From Gordonia soli NBRC 108243 (lineage in GTDB: Bacteria; Actinomycetota; Actinomycetes; Mycobacteriales; Mycobacteriaceae), in NCBI RefSeq assembly GCF_000334455.1, contig NZ_BANX01000011.1, positions 124,001 to 188,000 of the forward strand: 64,000 nucleotides of DNA, in the 5' to 3' direction. Under the pieces are notes generated by a model that was not told where the DNA came from, did not search any database, and saw only the letters and a program-made list of their open reading frames with translations. Within the stretch, counting starts at the first letter, position 1. Each line of letters starts with the position of its first letter. Shown one piece after another: positions 36,196-44,400 of this stretch. A program made the position numbers and the translations under genes.

Positions 36196-37441
36196 CCCCG
36201 TCAGGCGTCTTCGCACTCGCCTGATGCCGACGCTCCGCCGGTCCCCCGGCAGCGTCGGCGTCTGCGCGTCCGAGTCCGGGTTCGGCGCGACCGGTCCCGG
36301 CGCATCCGCTGTCCGGATCGGCGGCATACCCGTCCGGATGGTCGGCATACGTGCAGGAGGCCGGTCCGCCGCCGGGCACCGACCCTCCCGGTGAGTTCTG
36401 CCGGTCGTCGACGTCGGCTGACGCCGACTCGCCCGTCGCGTCGGCGGTCCCATGCTCGCCGACCTCCCCGCCGTCGGCGTCCTCGACATCGGTGTTCTCG
36501 ACGTCGGCTTCCTCGAGCGCGGCTTCCTCGAGCGCGACCGCCTCGACTTCCGCAGCGAGTTCCTCCGCCAGTACCTCTTGCGCCGCCTGTTCTTCTGCCG
36601 CCTGTTCTTCTGCGATGACGGCTTCCTCGTAGCCCCGGATCGCCGACAGCTTCGCCAACTCGATGACCGCGCGGACCATGACCGCGAGCACGACGCCGAG
36701 GAAGACCGCGGTCATCACCGACACCTTCAGGTTCTCGCCGAGCAGGATCACTCCGAGCACCATCGCGACGGCCGGCTCCATCACGGTCATCGCCGGGAAC
36801 GACGTCTGCAGGTCGCCCGCGCCGAACCCCTTCTGCTGGGCCACGATGGCACCGATCACGACCACCACGAACAGGTAGATCTCGGGCCGCAGGAACATGC
36901 CGAACGGGGCATGGGTGAGCTGGTAGATGACGCCCTTGACCAGCAGAGCCGACACACCGAACAGGATGCCCGCGGTCAGGCCGTAGAACAGCGCACGGTA
37001 GTGCGGGCTGGAGCGCTCGGCCAGCCAGACCAACACCAGCGGGACCACCGCGATCGACGCGAAGGTGATCCATTCGACGAGGGGTTCGGGCCGCCGCATG
37101 GACGGCTCCGGATGCGCGACCAGGAGGAAGGTCGCGACACATGCGACCAGCACCCCTCCCCAGGTCCATTCGATCCGAGCGGGCCGACGGTGGTCGGCCC
37201 ACGCCTCCAGGGGCAGCGCGAAGAGAACCGCGAGCACGACGAGGGGCTGCACGAGGAGGATCGAACCCAGACCCAACGCCGATGCCTGCAGGGTGAAGCC
37301 CAGCAGGGCGATCGCGGCTCCGACCCACCACCCCGCGGTGATCGCGCCGGACGCCCGCGACGCGCGCTGACGCAACACGGTTCCCGCCGCGATCAACAGC
37401 GCCGCTGCGACGGCGAGCAGCGCGGGAACCCAGGAGTGCAC
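36170..37441 (-). CDS. DMT/EamA-like membrane protein with long acidic C-terminal tail
   Basis: Integral membrane protein of 423 residues with about nine predicted helices over residues 1-265 (for example LLAVAAALLIAAGTVL and YLFVVVVIGAIVAQ), similar to the DMT superfamily (EamA or NIPA-like Mg transporter group). The last about 155 residues form a very acidic, Glu/Ala-rich and then Gly/Pro-rich cytoplasmic tail that is unusual for the family. The gene ends inside the 3' end of the convergent flavodoxin gene. The transported substrate is unknown. A 57-base gap separates it from the VWA gene upstream. Confidence 0.8.
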   Translation of the reverse strand: MHSWVPALLAVAAALLIAAGTVLRQRASRASGAITAGWWVGAAIALLGFTLQASALGLGSILLVQPLVVLAVLFALPLEAWADHRRPARIEWTWGGVLVACVATFLLVAHPEPSMRRPEPLVEWITFASIAVVPLVLVWLAERSSPHYRALFYGLTAGILFGVSALLVKGVIYQLTHAPFGMFLRPEIYLFVVVVIGAIVAQQKGFGAGDLQTSFPAMTVMEPAVAMVLGVILLGENLKVSVMTAVFLGVVLAVMVRAVIELAKLSAIRGYEEAVIAEEQAAEEQAAQEVLAEELAAEVEAVALEEAALEEADVENTDVEDADGGEVGEHGTADATGESASADVDDRQNSPGGSVPGGGPASCTYADHPDGYAADPDSGCAGTGRAEPGLGRADADAAGGPAERRHQASAKTPDGVSWPTPAR

Positions 37442-37498
37442 GTTCTCCAGGCTAACGGCATCGACGGAGTCGGACGGGCCGTGCAGGCGAACCGGAGG

Positions 37499-38326
37499 TC
37501 ATCGCGGTGCGAGCAGTCGGGACACCGCGGGCGCGACGTCGGAGATGGATTCGATCGAGGCGACCGCGGCCCCACCTGCCCGTCCGAGGGCGAGCGCAGC
37601 CTCGTTGTCCTGGGCCGGAGCCAAGATCAGCACCTCGTCGAGAGCACGCAGAGCGGGCACCGGATCGATGTCGTCGGTGTGCCGACAATCCGACAGCAAC
37701 AGCACCACCCGGCGGGCCGCGTCGGCCGTCGCGAGTTCTCGCCGAGCCGACTCCAACGCCGCCGACACCGCGGTCACGCCGTGCCCGCGCAGCCGCAGCA
37801 CCGCGTCGACCACCCGTGCATCGGTCGCCGTCACCCCCATCTTCTTCAGCACCGCGGGCCGCGACGCGAAGGAGATCACCGCGGTCTGGCCACGGGCGCG
37901 CAGCAGACAGGCCGCCGCGGCCACCGCGGCGGTCGCGAGTCGGCTGCCGTTCATCGACCCCGAGGCGTCGACGACCAGACACAGTGCCACCTCCGGCCGC
38001 GCCCATACCTGCGACCTCAGCTCGTCGAGCGCCGGTACGCGTCGTTCGGCGCGGGCCGCGACCACCGCATCCAGCGATGCCTCGACGTCGAGGTCACCGC
38101 CGCGATCGGCAGGCACCACACGGCGACGCGTGATGCCGCGCACCTTGGGCGCACCCCGCCGCGCCTGCTCGAGAACGAGCCGCGGCACGATGCGCCGCAC
38201 CGCCGCGCGTAACCCTTCATCGGTGGCGTGACTCATGGCGATGAGGGTCGCCATGGTCTGGTCGGCGTCCTCGGCCATCGCGTCGGCGACAGCCTCCTCG
38301 TCGAGTTCACCGACATCCGGCGACAA
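37499..38326 (-). CDS. VWA-domain protein, CoxE-like; true start uncertain
   Basis: Protein of at least 275 residues with a C-terminal von Willebrand A domain. The MIDAS motif DASGSMNG lies near residues 117-124. The N-terminal helical part is typical of CoxE/DUF58-type partners of MoxR ATPases, which act together in metal-enzyme maturation or protein remodelling. The start is a problem: the codon at 38326 is TTG, and homologous-looking sequence (RQPRFAE immediately before it) continues upstream in frame with no ATG, GTG or TTG for about 200 bases. The first ATG inside is at 38278. It lies 122 bases after the MoxR-type ATPase gene, probably in the same transcript. Confidence 0.75.
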   Translation of the reverse strand: MSPDVGELDEEAVADAMAEDADQTMATLIAMSHATDEGLRAAVRRIVPRLVLEQARRGAPKVRGITRRRVVPADRGGDLDVEASLDAVVAARAERRVPALDELRSQVWARPEVALCLVVDASGSMNGSRLATAAVAAAACLLRARGQTAVISFASRPAVLKKMGVTATDARVVDAVLRLRGHGVTAVSAALESARRELATADAARRVVLLLSDCRHTDDIDPVPALRALDEVLILAPAQDNEAALALGRAGGAAVASIESISDVAPAVSRLLAPR

Positions 38327-38448
38327 CTCGGCGAACCGCGGTTGTCGGGACAGCTCGGATCGGCCTGTGGACCGCGATCGGGGTGCGTTGCGGTCCGGTC
38401 GCTCGCGTGGTTTCTCCGGTGTCGATGGGTTGCCCGCCGACGGCGGGC

Positions 38449-39486
38449 TCAGCGTTCCCCCGGCGACTCCCCACCCCGCGTACGTTCGTCGTCCCGGCTC
38501 TCCTCGGGTACGGCGAACACCCGGCGGTAGAGCTCGACGATGATGTCCTCAGCGCTGCGACCACACCCGTCGTGCAGCCGGATACGGCCCGACAGCGCAG
38601 TGGTCGCGGCCGCGACACCCACTTCGTCGTCGGTGAGCGGGACGCCGCGCCGGCGACTCAGTGCGACGGCGAGCCGGGTGAGGTCGATGGCCCCGCGGAC
38701 CGACGAACCGACCTCGATGTCGGGGTGCGTGCGCGTCGATCGCACGACCTCGACCACCCGCTCCCGCCATCCCGCGTCGACGTCCGGCTCGCGCAGGGCG
38801 ACGATGTCGGTCTCCGCCTCGGCGCTCTGGTAGCCCATCACGATCCGGCAGGTCCGGTCGTAGAGAGCGCTCGACACCCGCGCGGTACCGACCGCGTCGA
38901 AGGGGTTCATCGCCGCGATGAACGCGAAACCCGGCGCGGCCGTCACACGTCCCAGTCGCGGCACCGCGACCTGCCCCTCGCTCATCGCCGAGAGCAGCAC
39001 GTTGAGCGTCTCCTCGGGCACCCGGTTGAGTTCCTCGACGTAGAGCAGTGCGCCGGACCGCATCGCCTCCAGCAGCGGCCCGTCGGCGAAGATCTCCGGC
39101 GAGTAACCGCGGCTGAGGACGAGCGCCGGATCGAACTGTCCGAGCAGTCGCGCTGGTGTCAGTTCGGCGTTGCCCTCGACGAGGACGTACGGGACGTCGA
39201 CATCGGCGGCCACCGACCGTAGGAGCGTCGACTTGCCGGTCCCCGGCGGGCCCTCGAGGAGGACATGGGCACCGCACGACAGTGCGGCCTCGAGCAGCTC
39301 GATCTCACGGGCCCGGTCGACGACCGGGGGCGACGAGGTGATCGCCGCTCCCCGGGCGTCCACGGACCCCGCTCCCACGCCGGGATCACGGCCGCGTGCC
39401 CCGAACCCGTCGATGTCGCCGGATCCGAGGTTGTCGGGTCTGGCACTGTCGGGTCTGGCGCTGTCGGGTCTGGCGCTGCCGTGCAT
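38449..39486 (-). CDS. MoxR-family AAA+ ATPase
   Basis: AAA+ ATPase of 345 residues from the ATG at 39486, chosen because GGAGG lies 8 bases upstream; a longer start at 39531 would overlap the alcohol dehydrogenase end. The N terminus has three SARPD repeats and a flexible linker. The ATPase core has Walker A GPPGTGKS, Walker B LLYVEELN, and sensor region FAFIAAMNPFD. MoxR ATPases work with VWA proteins as chaperones for metalloenzyme or cofactor assembly, and a VWA gene follows directly. Immediately downstream of an alcohol dehydrogenase gene, it may assist the alcohol-oxidising module; this is inferred from order. Confidence 0.87.
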   Translation of the reverse strand: MHGSARPDSARPDSARPDNLGSGDIDGFGARGRDPGVGAGSVDARGAAITSSPPVVDRAREIELLEAALSCGAHVLLEGPPGTGKSTLLRSVAADVDVPYVLVEGNAELTPARLLGQFDPALVLSRGYSPEIFADGPLLEAMRSGALLYVEELNRVPEETLNVLLSAMSEGQVAVPRLGRVTAAPGFAFIAAMNPFDAVGTARVSSALYDRTCRIVMGYQSAEAETDIVALREPDVDAGWRERVVEVVRSTRTHPDIEVGSSVRGAIDLTRLAVALSRRRGVPLTDDEVGVAAATTALSGRIRLHDGCGRSAEDIIVELYRRVFAVPEESRDDERTRGGESPGER

Positions 39487-39508
39487 GGATGGACCCTCCG
39501 ACGATCGC

Positions 39509-40621
39509 TCAGTGCTGATGGACGACGACACCCCGGACGTTCTTCCCGTTCAGCAGATCGTCGTAGCCCTCGTTGACCTGGTCCAGCGTGTAGGTGCGGG
39601 TGATGATCTCGTCCAGCTTGAGATCGCCCGACTGGTAGAGCCCGAGGATCTTGGGGATGTCCGTGGTCGGGTTGCAGTCGCCGAACAGGCTGCCCTTCAC
39701 GTTCTTACGGAACAGCGTGAGGATCGACCCCGACAGCTGGATGGTCTGCTCCTCCAGCTTGTTGAGGCCGGTCACCACGACCGTGCCGCCCTTGCCGATC
39801 GCGTCGAAACCGCTCGAGACGATCTCCGAGGTCATCAGCCCGGGTGTCAGGATCGCCGAGTCGGCCATCTGTCCCCGGGTCAGGTCGACGATGGTGTTCT
39901 GAGCCTCCTCGGCGGTGGCGAAGGCGTGCGTCGCACCGAGTTCGAGTGCCTTCTCACGTTTGTTCTCCAGCGGGTCGATGGCGACGATGTTCTTCGCGCC
40001 GGCCAGACGCGCGCCCTGTACGGCGTTGATGCCGATGCCACCGATGCCGAAGACGGCGACGGTGTCACCCGCGGTGACGTTGGCGGTGTTCACCGCGGCA
40101 CCCCAGCCGGTGGGCACACCGCACCCGACCAGGACGGCCTTGTCGCGCGGCAGGTCGTCGTCGATCTTCACGCACGAGTTCTGGTGGATGACGCCGTACT
40201 GGCTGAAGGTGCCGAGCATGCACATGGCGCCGTACTTGCCCCGCGGGCCGGTGATCGGGAACCGCTCACCAGGCAGATAGCCCTCCAGGATGGTGGCGCC
40301 CATGTCGCAGATGGACTGCTGACCGTTGGCGCAGTATCGACACGTTCCGCAGTTCGGGATGAACGAGCAGACCACGCTGTCACCCGGCTTCACGCGAGTC
40401 ACACCGGGTCCGACCTCCTCGATGACGCCCGCACCCTCGTGACCGAGGACCATCGGCAGACGAGCCTCGAGGTCACCGTGCGCGATGTGCACGTCGGAGT
40501 GGCAGAGCCCCGCATGGGTGTAGCGGATGAGGACCTCGCCCTCCTGCGGCTTGTCGAGTTCGAGCTCCTCGATCTCGATCGGCTTGCCCGGCTCGTAGAC
40601 GACTGCAGCGGTGGTCTTCAT
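39509..40621 (-). CDS. NDMA-dependent zinc alcohol dehydrogenase (nicotinoprotein type)
   Basis: Zinc-containing medium-chain dehydrogenase of 370 residues. Catalytic zinc ligands are Cys40 and His61-Glu62 (GLCHSD, GHEGAG). The structural zinc site is CGTCRYC plus a later Cys (Cys91, 94, 97, 105). The NAD site is FGIGGIGINAVQG. Overall it matches the actinobacterial NDMA-dependent, Rxyl_3153-type alcohol dehydrogenases, which hold NAD tightly and are associated with mycofactocin as electron acceptor. The ATG at 40621 has GAGGAG 6 bases upstream; an ATG at 40639 is less likely. Divergent from an activator gene with a 19-base palindrome between them. Likely oxidises primary alcohols to aldehydes for the aldehyde dehydrogenase at 42779. 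Confidence 0.9.
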   Translation of the reverse strand: MKTTAAVVYEPGKPIEIEELELDKPQEGEVLIRYTHAGLCHSDVHIAHGDLEARLPMVLGHEGAGVIEEVGPGVTRVKPGDSVVCSFIPNCGTCRYCANGQQSICDMGATILEGYLPGERFPITGPRGKYGAMCMLGTFSQYGVIHQNSCVKIDDDLPRDKAVLVGCGVPTGWGAAVNTANVTAGDTVAVFGIGGIGINAVQGARLAGAKNIVAIDPLENKREKALELGATHAFATAEEAQNTIVDLTRGQMADSAILTPGLMTSEIVSSGFDAIGKGGTVVVTGLNKLEEQTIQLSGSILTLFRKNVKGSLFGDCNPTTDIPKILGLYQSGDLKLDEIITRTYTLDQVNEGYDDLLNGKNVRGVVVHQH

Positions 40622-40708
40622 CGACAACTCCTCGTTCATTTCGTGCGATGGTCACGCCGCCGACGGCCGCGCGGTGCGATCACAGTTGCATCGCGACGCA
40701 TGTGTCGG

Positions 40709-40727
40709 CTGTTCAATTTCTGAACAG
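40709..40727. promoter_or_regulatory. 19-bp perfect palindrome, candidate activator binding site
   Basis: CTGTTCA and TGAACAG form perfect 7-base arms around a 5-base spacer, in the divergent region between the alcohol dehydrogenase (start 40621) and the activator gene (start 40839). A near copy with the same spacer length lies upstream of the aldehyde dehydrogenase at 42685-42701. The natural candidate binder is the Fis-type HTH protein encoded at 40839. Confidence 0.6.
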
Positions 40728-40838
40728 TCGGCCCGACCACTCGCACCCGTAGACTGTGACTGGGGACACAGCCGTCCCCGATCTGCGCGTGCCACGACCG
40801 ACGGCGCAGATCGCACCGACGACGCGAGGTGGACGCCC

Positions 40839-42488
40839 GTGGACGACCGCGCCCGACGCAGCACCGACATCGGTGGGCACCTGCTCCGCCCCGACATCGC
40901 GGCGTCCTGGCACCGATCCAGTCTCGCGGGTCTCGAGCGCGTCGGATCGCTGACCAACATCGCCACCGCGCCCATCGATCCACAGAGCACACTGCTGCGG
41001 ATCGCTGCCCCGGTCCTCGAGGCGATGGAGAACAGCCTCGAAGGGAGCATGTTCTCGACCGTCCTGGTCGACCGCGACTGTCGCGTGATCCGGCGCTGGT
41101 TCGACGACAAGCGGGTCGAGGAGAGTTTCGACGCGCTGAATCTCACCCGCGGCGCGAGTCTCCTCGAAGAGACGATCGGCACCAACGCGCTGGGCACCGT
41201 CATGGAGCTGCGACGCGGTGTCACCATCAACGGCGGCGAGCACTATGTCTCCGAGCTGCGATCCTTCAGCTGCTACGGACACCCGATCCGCAACCCGCTC
41301 ACCAAACGCATCGACGGCGTCCTCGACGTGTCGGCGATGGCCGAGCGCACCAATCCGCTGCTCCGACCGCTGGTGTCACGCGCGGTGGAAGACATCGAGG
41401 CCAGGCTTCTCGACAGCAGTCGGGTCTCGGAGAAGGAACTGCTGGCCGCCTTCCAGACCGCGGCGCGCCACCGACGTCCGGTGGTGGCCATCGGCGACGA
41501 CCTGCACCTGTCGAACCAGGCGGCGTCGGACCTGCTCAGCGCCAACGACATCGCGCTCCTGCGGGTGCTGGTGGAAGAACCGCTGCGCCGCGACCGGGTC
41601 ACCCACGGACTCACGCTGGAGTCGGGTCGGCCGGTCACCGTCGAGATCAGCCGACTCCCCGACGGACGCTCGGGCGCGCTGATCCGCATCGAGCCCGGCG
41701 AGATCTCCGGTTCGACTGCCGGTCATCCGACGGCCCGATCCTCCGATGCGGTCACCTCGATCACGCTCGTGTCGGGGCAGCCGGGCACCGGCCGGACCAC
41801 CCGGGCCCGGGAACTGGCGGGTGACCGACCGATCCGATTCCTCCGTCCCGCGGCCGCCCTGCTGGAAGGCAGTTCGAGCTGGGCACGCGACTTCATCACC
41901 GCGATCGAGCGTCGAACGCAGGTGGTCTGCGTCGACGGCATCGACCTGCTCCCCGACGACCTGCTGGATCTGATCATCGACTCGCTGGCCGAACGCACCG
42001 GCGTCGAGGTGATCCTGACCTCCGGTCCCGCCGACGACCTGTCCGGACGCGCCGCGGCACTCGCCGGCATGTCCACCGCGCGCGACACACTGGTCCCGCT
42101 CTCCGATCGACGTGCCGAGATCCCCCGCCTGGCGGCCGCGATGCTCAAGTCGGTCGACGAGCGCGGGCTGCTGCATCTCACCCCGGCCGCGGTGTCGGCG
42201 TTGGCAGCGCACCCGTGGCCGGGCAACCTCCGGGAGTTGCGGGCGGTGATCGAGCATGCGGCGGCTCGTCATTCGGCCGGCGGCCTCGGTGTCGACGACC
42301 TACCCGTGCCCTACCGCGAGGTCGCACCGAGTCGCGAACTCCCCGCACTCGACCGCGCCGAACGTGACGTCATCGTCGCGGCCCTGCGTCGTGCCGACGG
42401 CAACAAGGTCAGGGCCGCACAAGAACTCGGCGTCTCGAGGACGACGCTCTACACCCGGATGCGCACCTTCAAGATCACCACCTACTGA
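40839..42488 (+). CDS. Enhancer-binding-protein-like activator with GAF, degenerate AAA+ and Fis HTH (MimR/AcoR-like)
   Basis: 549-residue regulator from the GTG at 40839, which has GAGGTG 7 bases upstream. A GAF-type sensory region spans about 50-190, an atypical AAA+ region about 305-490, and a Fis-type HTH about 505-545 (NKVRAAQELGVSRTTLYTRM). The Walker A reads GQPGTGRT at 313-320 with Arg in place of the essential Lys. No GAFTGA sigma-54 contact loop is visible, and the domain is shortened. Actinobacteria of this group lack sigma-54, and similar proteins such as MimR activate alkane or propane oxidation genes through other sigma factors. Likely controls the flanking alcohol and aldehyde dehydrogenase genes through the TGTTCA palindromes. 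Confidence 0.83.
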   Translation: MDDRARRSTDIGGHLLRPDIAASWHRSSLAGLERVGSLTNIATAPIDPQSTLLRIAAPVLEAMENSLEGSMFSTVLVDRDCRVIRRWFDDKRVEESFDALNLTRGASLLEETIGTNALGTVMELRRGVTINGGEHYVSELRSFSCYGHPIRNPLTKRIDGVLDVSAMAERTNPLLRPLVSRAVEDIEARLLDSSRVSEKELLAAFQTAARHRRPVVAIGDDLHLSNQAASDLLSANDIALLRVLVEEPLRRDRVTHGLTLESGRPVTVEISRLPDGRSGALIRIEPGEISGSTAGHPTARSSDAVTSITLVSGQPGTGRTTRARELAGDRPIRFLRPAAALLEGSSSWARDFITAIERRTQVVCVDGIDLLPDDLLDLIIDSLAERTGVEVILTSGPADDLSGRAAALAGMSTARDTLVPLSDRRAEIPRLAAAMLKSVDERGLLHLTPAAVSALAAHPWPGNLRELRAVIEHAAARHSAGGLGVDDLPVPYREVAPSRELPALDRAERDVIVAALRRADGNKVRAAQELGVSRTTLYTRMRTFKITTY

Positions 42489-42553
42489 ATCGCTGATCGA
42501 TGCTTCACGCTGATCGCAGGATTCATCACCGCCGACGGAACAGCGACAACCTC

Positions 42554-42688
42554 GACCGTCGCCGGGTCCGCGACAGGATCGACCGTCGCCGGGTCCGCGA
42601 CAACCCCGACCGTCGCCGGGTCCGCGACAACCCCGACCGTCGCCGGGTCCGCGACAACCCCGACCGTCGCCGGGTCCGCGACAATGTC
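42554..42688. repeat. Five tandem 27-bp units upstream of the aldehyde dehydrogenase
   Basis: Five units (42554, 42581, 42608, 42635, 42662; 27 bases each) are nearly identical and end exactly at the TGTCCA-N5-TGAACA palindrome. Each contains the hairpin arms GTCGC and GCGAC around a 7-base loop. The array fills most of the 290-base spacer between the activator and aldehyde dehydrogenase genes. The open frames across it on either strand are compositional and are not called as genes. Confidence 0.9.
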
Positions 42689-42701
42689 CAAACTCTGAAC
42701 A
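42685..42701. promoter_or_regulatory. Second TGTTCA-type palindrome, upstream of the aldehyde dehydrogenase
   Basis: TGTCCA-N5-TGAACA at 42685-42701 matches the core of the palindrome at 40709-40727 with one mismatch and the same 5-base spacer. It lies 78 bases upstream of the aldehyde dehydrogenase start and abuts the 27-bp repeat array. Shared control of alcohol and aldehyde oxidation by one activator is the simplest explanation. Confidence 0.55.
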
Positions 42702-42778
42702 TCCCGGCCCCCGAGCACCCGGCAGGGTGTGGGAGCAGATCGCGTAGCACGCGCGGTCGCACCCCAAGGAGGCCAACC

Positions 42779-44302
42779 GTGACAACCGATCTCGCGCCCA
42801 ACTCATCTGCCGACTCCCTCGACCCGGTGGTCGTCGAACCGGTACGGGAGTTCCTGCGCACACCCAAGCAACACCTCATCGGCGGACGGTGGGTGGACTC
42901 CGCGTCCGGCGAGCGATTCGACACCGTCGACCCGGCCACCGGACGGGTGCTCACCTCCATCGCCAAAGGAGGCGCCGAGGACGTCGATCGCGCAGTCCGC
43001 GCGGCGCGCGAGGCCTTCGAGGGTGAGTGGAGCCGCTGGACGCCCGCCCAGCGCCAGCGTCTGCTCTACCGTGTCAGCGAGGTCATCCGCGACCGGGCAA
43101 CCGAATTCGCGCAACTCGAATCGTTGGACAACGGCAAGTCGGTGGCGGTCGCCGAGGGCGTCGACGTGCTGTGGAGTGCCGAACTCTTCGCGTACTACGC
43201 CGGCTGGGCCACCAAGATCGAGGGACGCACCATCGACATCTCGGTGCCGTGGGTGCCAGGGGGCAGCTGGCATGCATACACCCTGCGCGAGCCGGTCGGC
43301 GTCTGTGGCGCAATCGTCCCGTGGAACTTCCCGCTGGTCATGGCGTGCTTCAAGATCCCGGCCGCACTCGCCTGCGGTAACACCGTCGTCCTGAAACCGG
43401 CGGAGCAGACGCCACTCACCGCCCTGCTCCTGGGCGAGGTGCTCAGCGAGGCAGGACTTCCCGACGGAGTGTTCAACGTCGTCACCGGATACGGCGAGGC
43501 CGGAGCGGCACTGGCCGCACACGACGACGTCGACAAGATCGCCTTCACCGGCTCGACCGAGGTCGGCAAGCTCATCGTCGACGCCGCAAAGGGCAATCTC
43601 AAGAAGGTGTCGCTGGAGTTGGGCGGCAAGAGTCCGCAGGTGGTCTACGCCGACGCCGACCTCGACACCGCGATCCCCGGCACCGCGAGCGGGTTCTTGT
43701 TCAACCACGGCCAGACCTGCACCGCCGGAACCCGACTGCTGGTGGAGAACTCGATCTTCGACGAGTTCACCGCCGGTGTCGCCGAAGTGGCCCGCGGAGC
43801 CAAGATCGGGCCGGGACTCGACCCGACCACCGACATCGGTCCACTGGTCTCGGCCGAGCAGTTGGCCCGCGTGACCGGCTATCTCGACCAAGGGCTCGCC
43901 GACGGCGCCCGCGCACTGTCGGGAGGTAAGCGCCACGGCGACAACGGGTTCTACGTCGAACCCACCGTACTCGTCGACGTCAAGGACGACTTCAGCGTCT
44001 ACCGCGAGGAGATCTTCGGCCCGGTCGTCGTGGCCACCCCGTTCGACGCCGAGGAAGGCGTGCGACCGGCGGCCAACGACACCCCGTACGGCCTTGCCGC
44101 GAGCATCTGGACCCGTGACATCTCCAAGGCACATCGCACCGCGCGAGAGATCAATGCCGGGACGGTGTGGATCAACTGCCACAACGCCTTCGACTGCGCG
44201 ATGCCCTTCGGCGGCTACAAGCAGTCCGGCTGGGGCCGGGAACTGGGCGAGGCCGCGATCGACCTGTACACGCAGACCAAGGCGGTGAACGTGGCGCTGT
44301 AG
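42779..44302 (+). CDS. NAD-dependent aldehyde dehydrogenase
   Basis: Aldehyde dehydrogenase of 507 residues in the phenylacetaldehyde/betaine-aldehyde-like group. Catalytic residues are Cys314 (NHGQTCTAG) and Glu280 (LELGGKSPQ). Other signatures include VPWNFPLVMACFK, IAFTGSTEVGK and MPFGGYKQSGWGREL. The GTG at 42779 has AAGGAGG 7 bases upstream. The probable role is oxidation of the aldehyde made by the NDMA-dependent alcohol dehydrogenase. The acid could then be activated by the acyl-CoA synthetase encoded downstream, past a strong hairpin. Confidence 0.9.
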   Translation: MTTDLAPNSSADSLDPVVVEPVREFLRTPKQHLIGGRWVDSASGERFDTVDPATGRVLTSIAKGGAEDVDRAVRAAREAFEGEWSRWTPAQRQRLLYRVSEVIRDRATEFAQLESLDNGKSVAVAEGVDVLWSAELFAYYAGWATKIEGRTIDISVPWVPGGSWHAYTLREPVGVCGAIVPWNFPLVMACFKIPAALACGNTVVLKPAEQTPLTALLLGEVLSEAGLPDGVFNVVTGYGEAGAALAAHDDVDKIAFTGSTEVGKLIVDAAKGNLKKVSLELGGKSPQVVYADADLDTAIPGTASGFLFNHGQTCTAGTRLLVENSIFDEFTAGVAEVARGAKIGPGLDPTTDIGPLVSAEQLARVTGYLDQGLADGARALSGGKRHGDNGFYVEPTVLVDVKDDFSVYREEIFGPVVVATPFDAEEGVRPAANDTPYGLAASIWTRDISKAHRTAREINAGTVWINCHNAFDCAMPFGGYKQSGWGRELGEAAIDLYTQTKAVNVAL

Positions 44303-44312
44303 CGAAACGGTC

Positions 44313-44344
44313 GCGCCGGACCCGGAAGACACCGGGTCCGGCGC
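44313..44344 (+). terminator. Strong hairpin between aldehyde dehydrogenase and acyl-CoA synthetase genes
   Basis: Perfect 13-base arms (GCGCCGGACCCGG and its complement) around a 6-base loop, 10 bases after the aldehyde dehydrogenase stop. No T-run follows, which is common for actinobacterial terminators. It could end transcription or attenuate expression of the downstream synthetase. Confidence 0.55.
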
Positions 44345-44400
44345 ACCCGCGTCGCCCCCGCGGCACGCACACTCATCGGATACGAGAGGACCCAAGAGCG

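Noticed and set aside
42554-42688. CRISPR array
   Set aside because: Contiguous 27-bp units without spacers.
42300-42863. Gly/Arg repeat protein on the minus strand
   Set aside because: Its repeats are the 27-bp DNA array translated; the frame overlaps two real genes and has no ribosome site.
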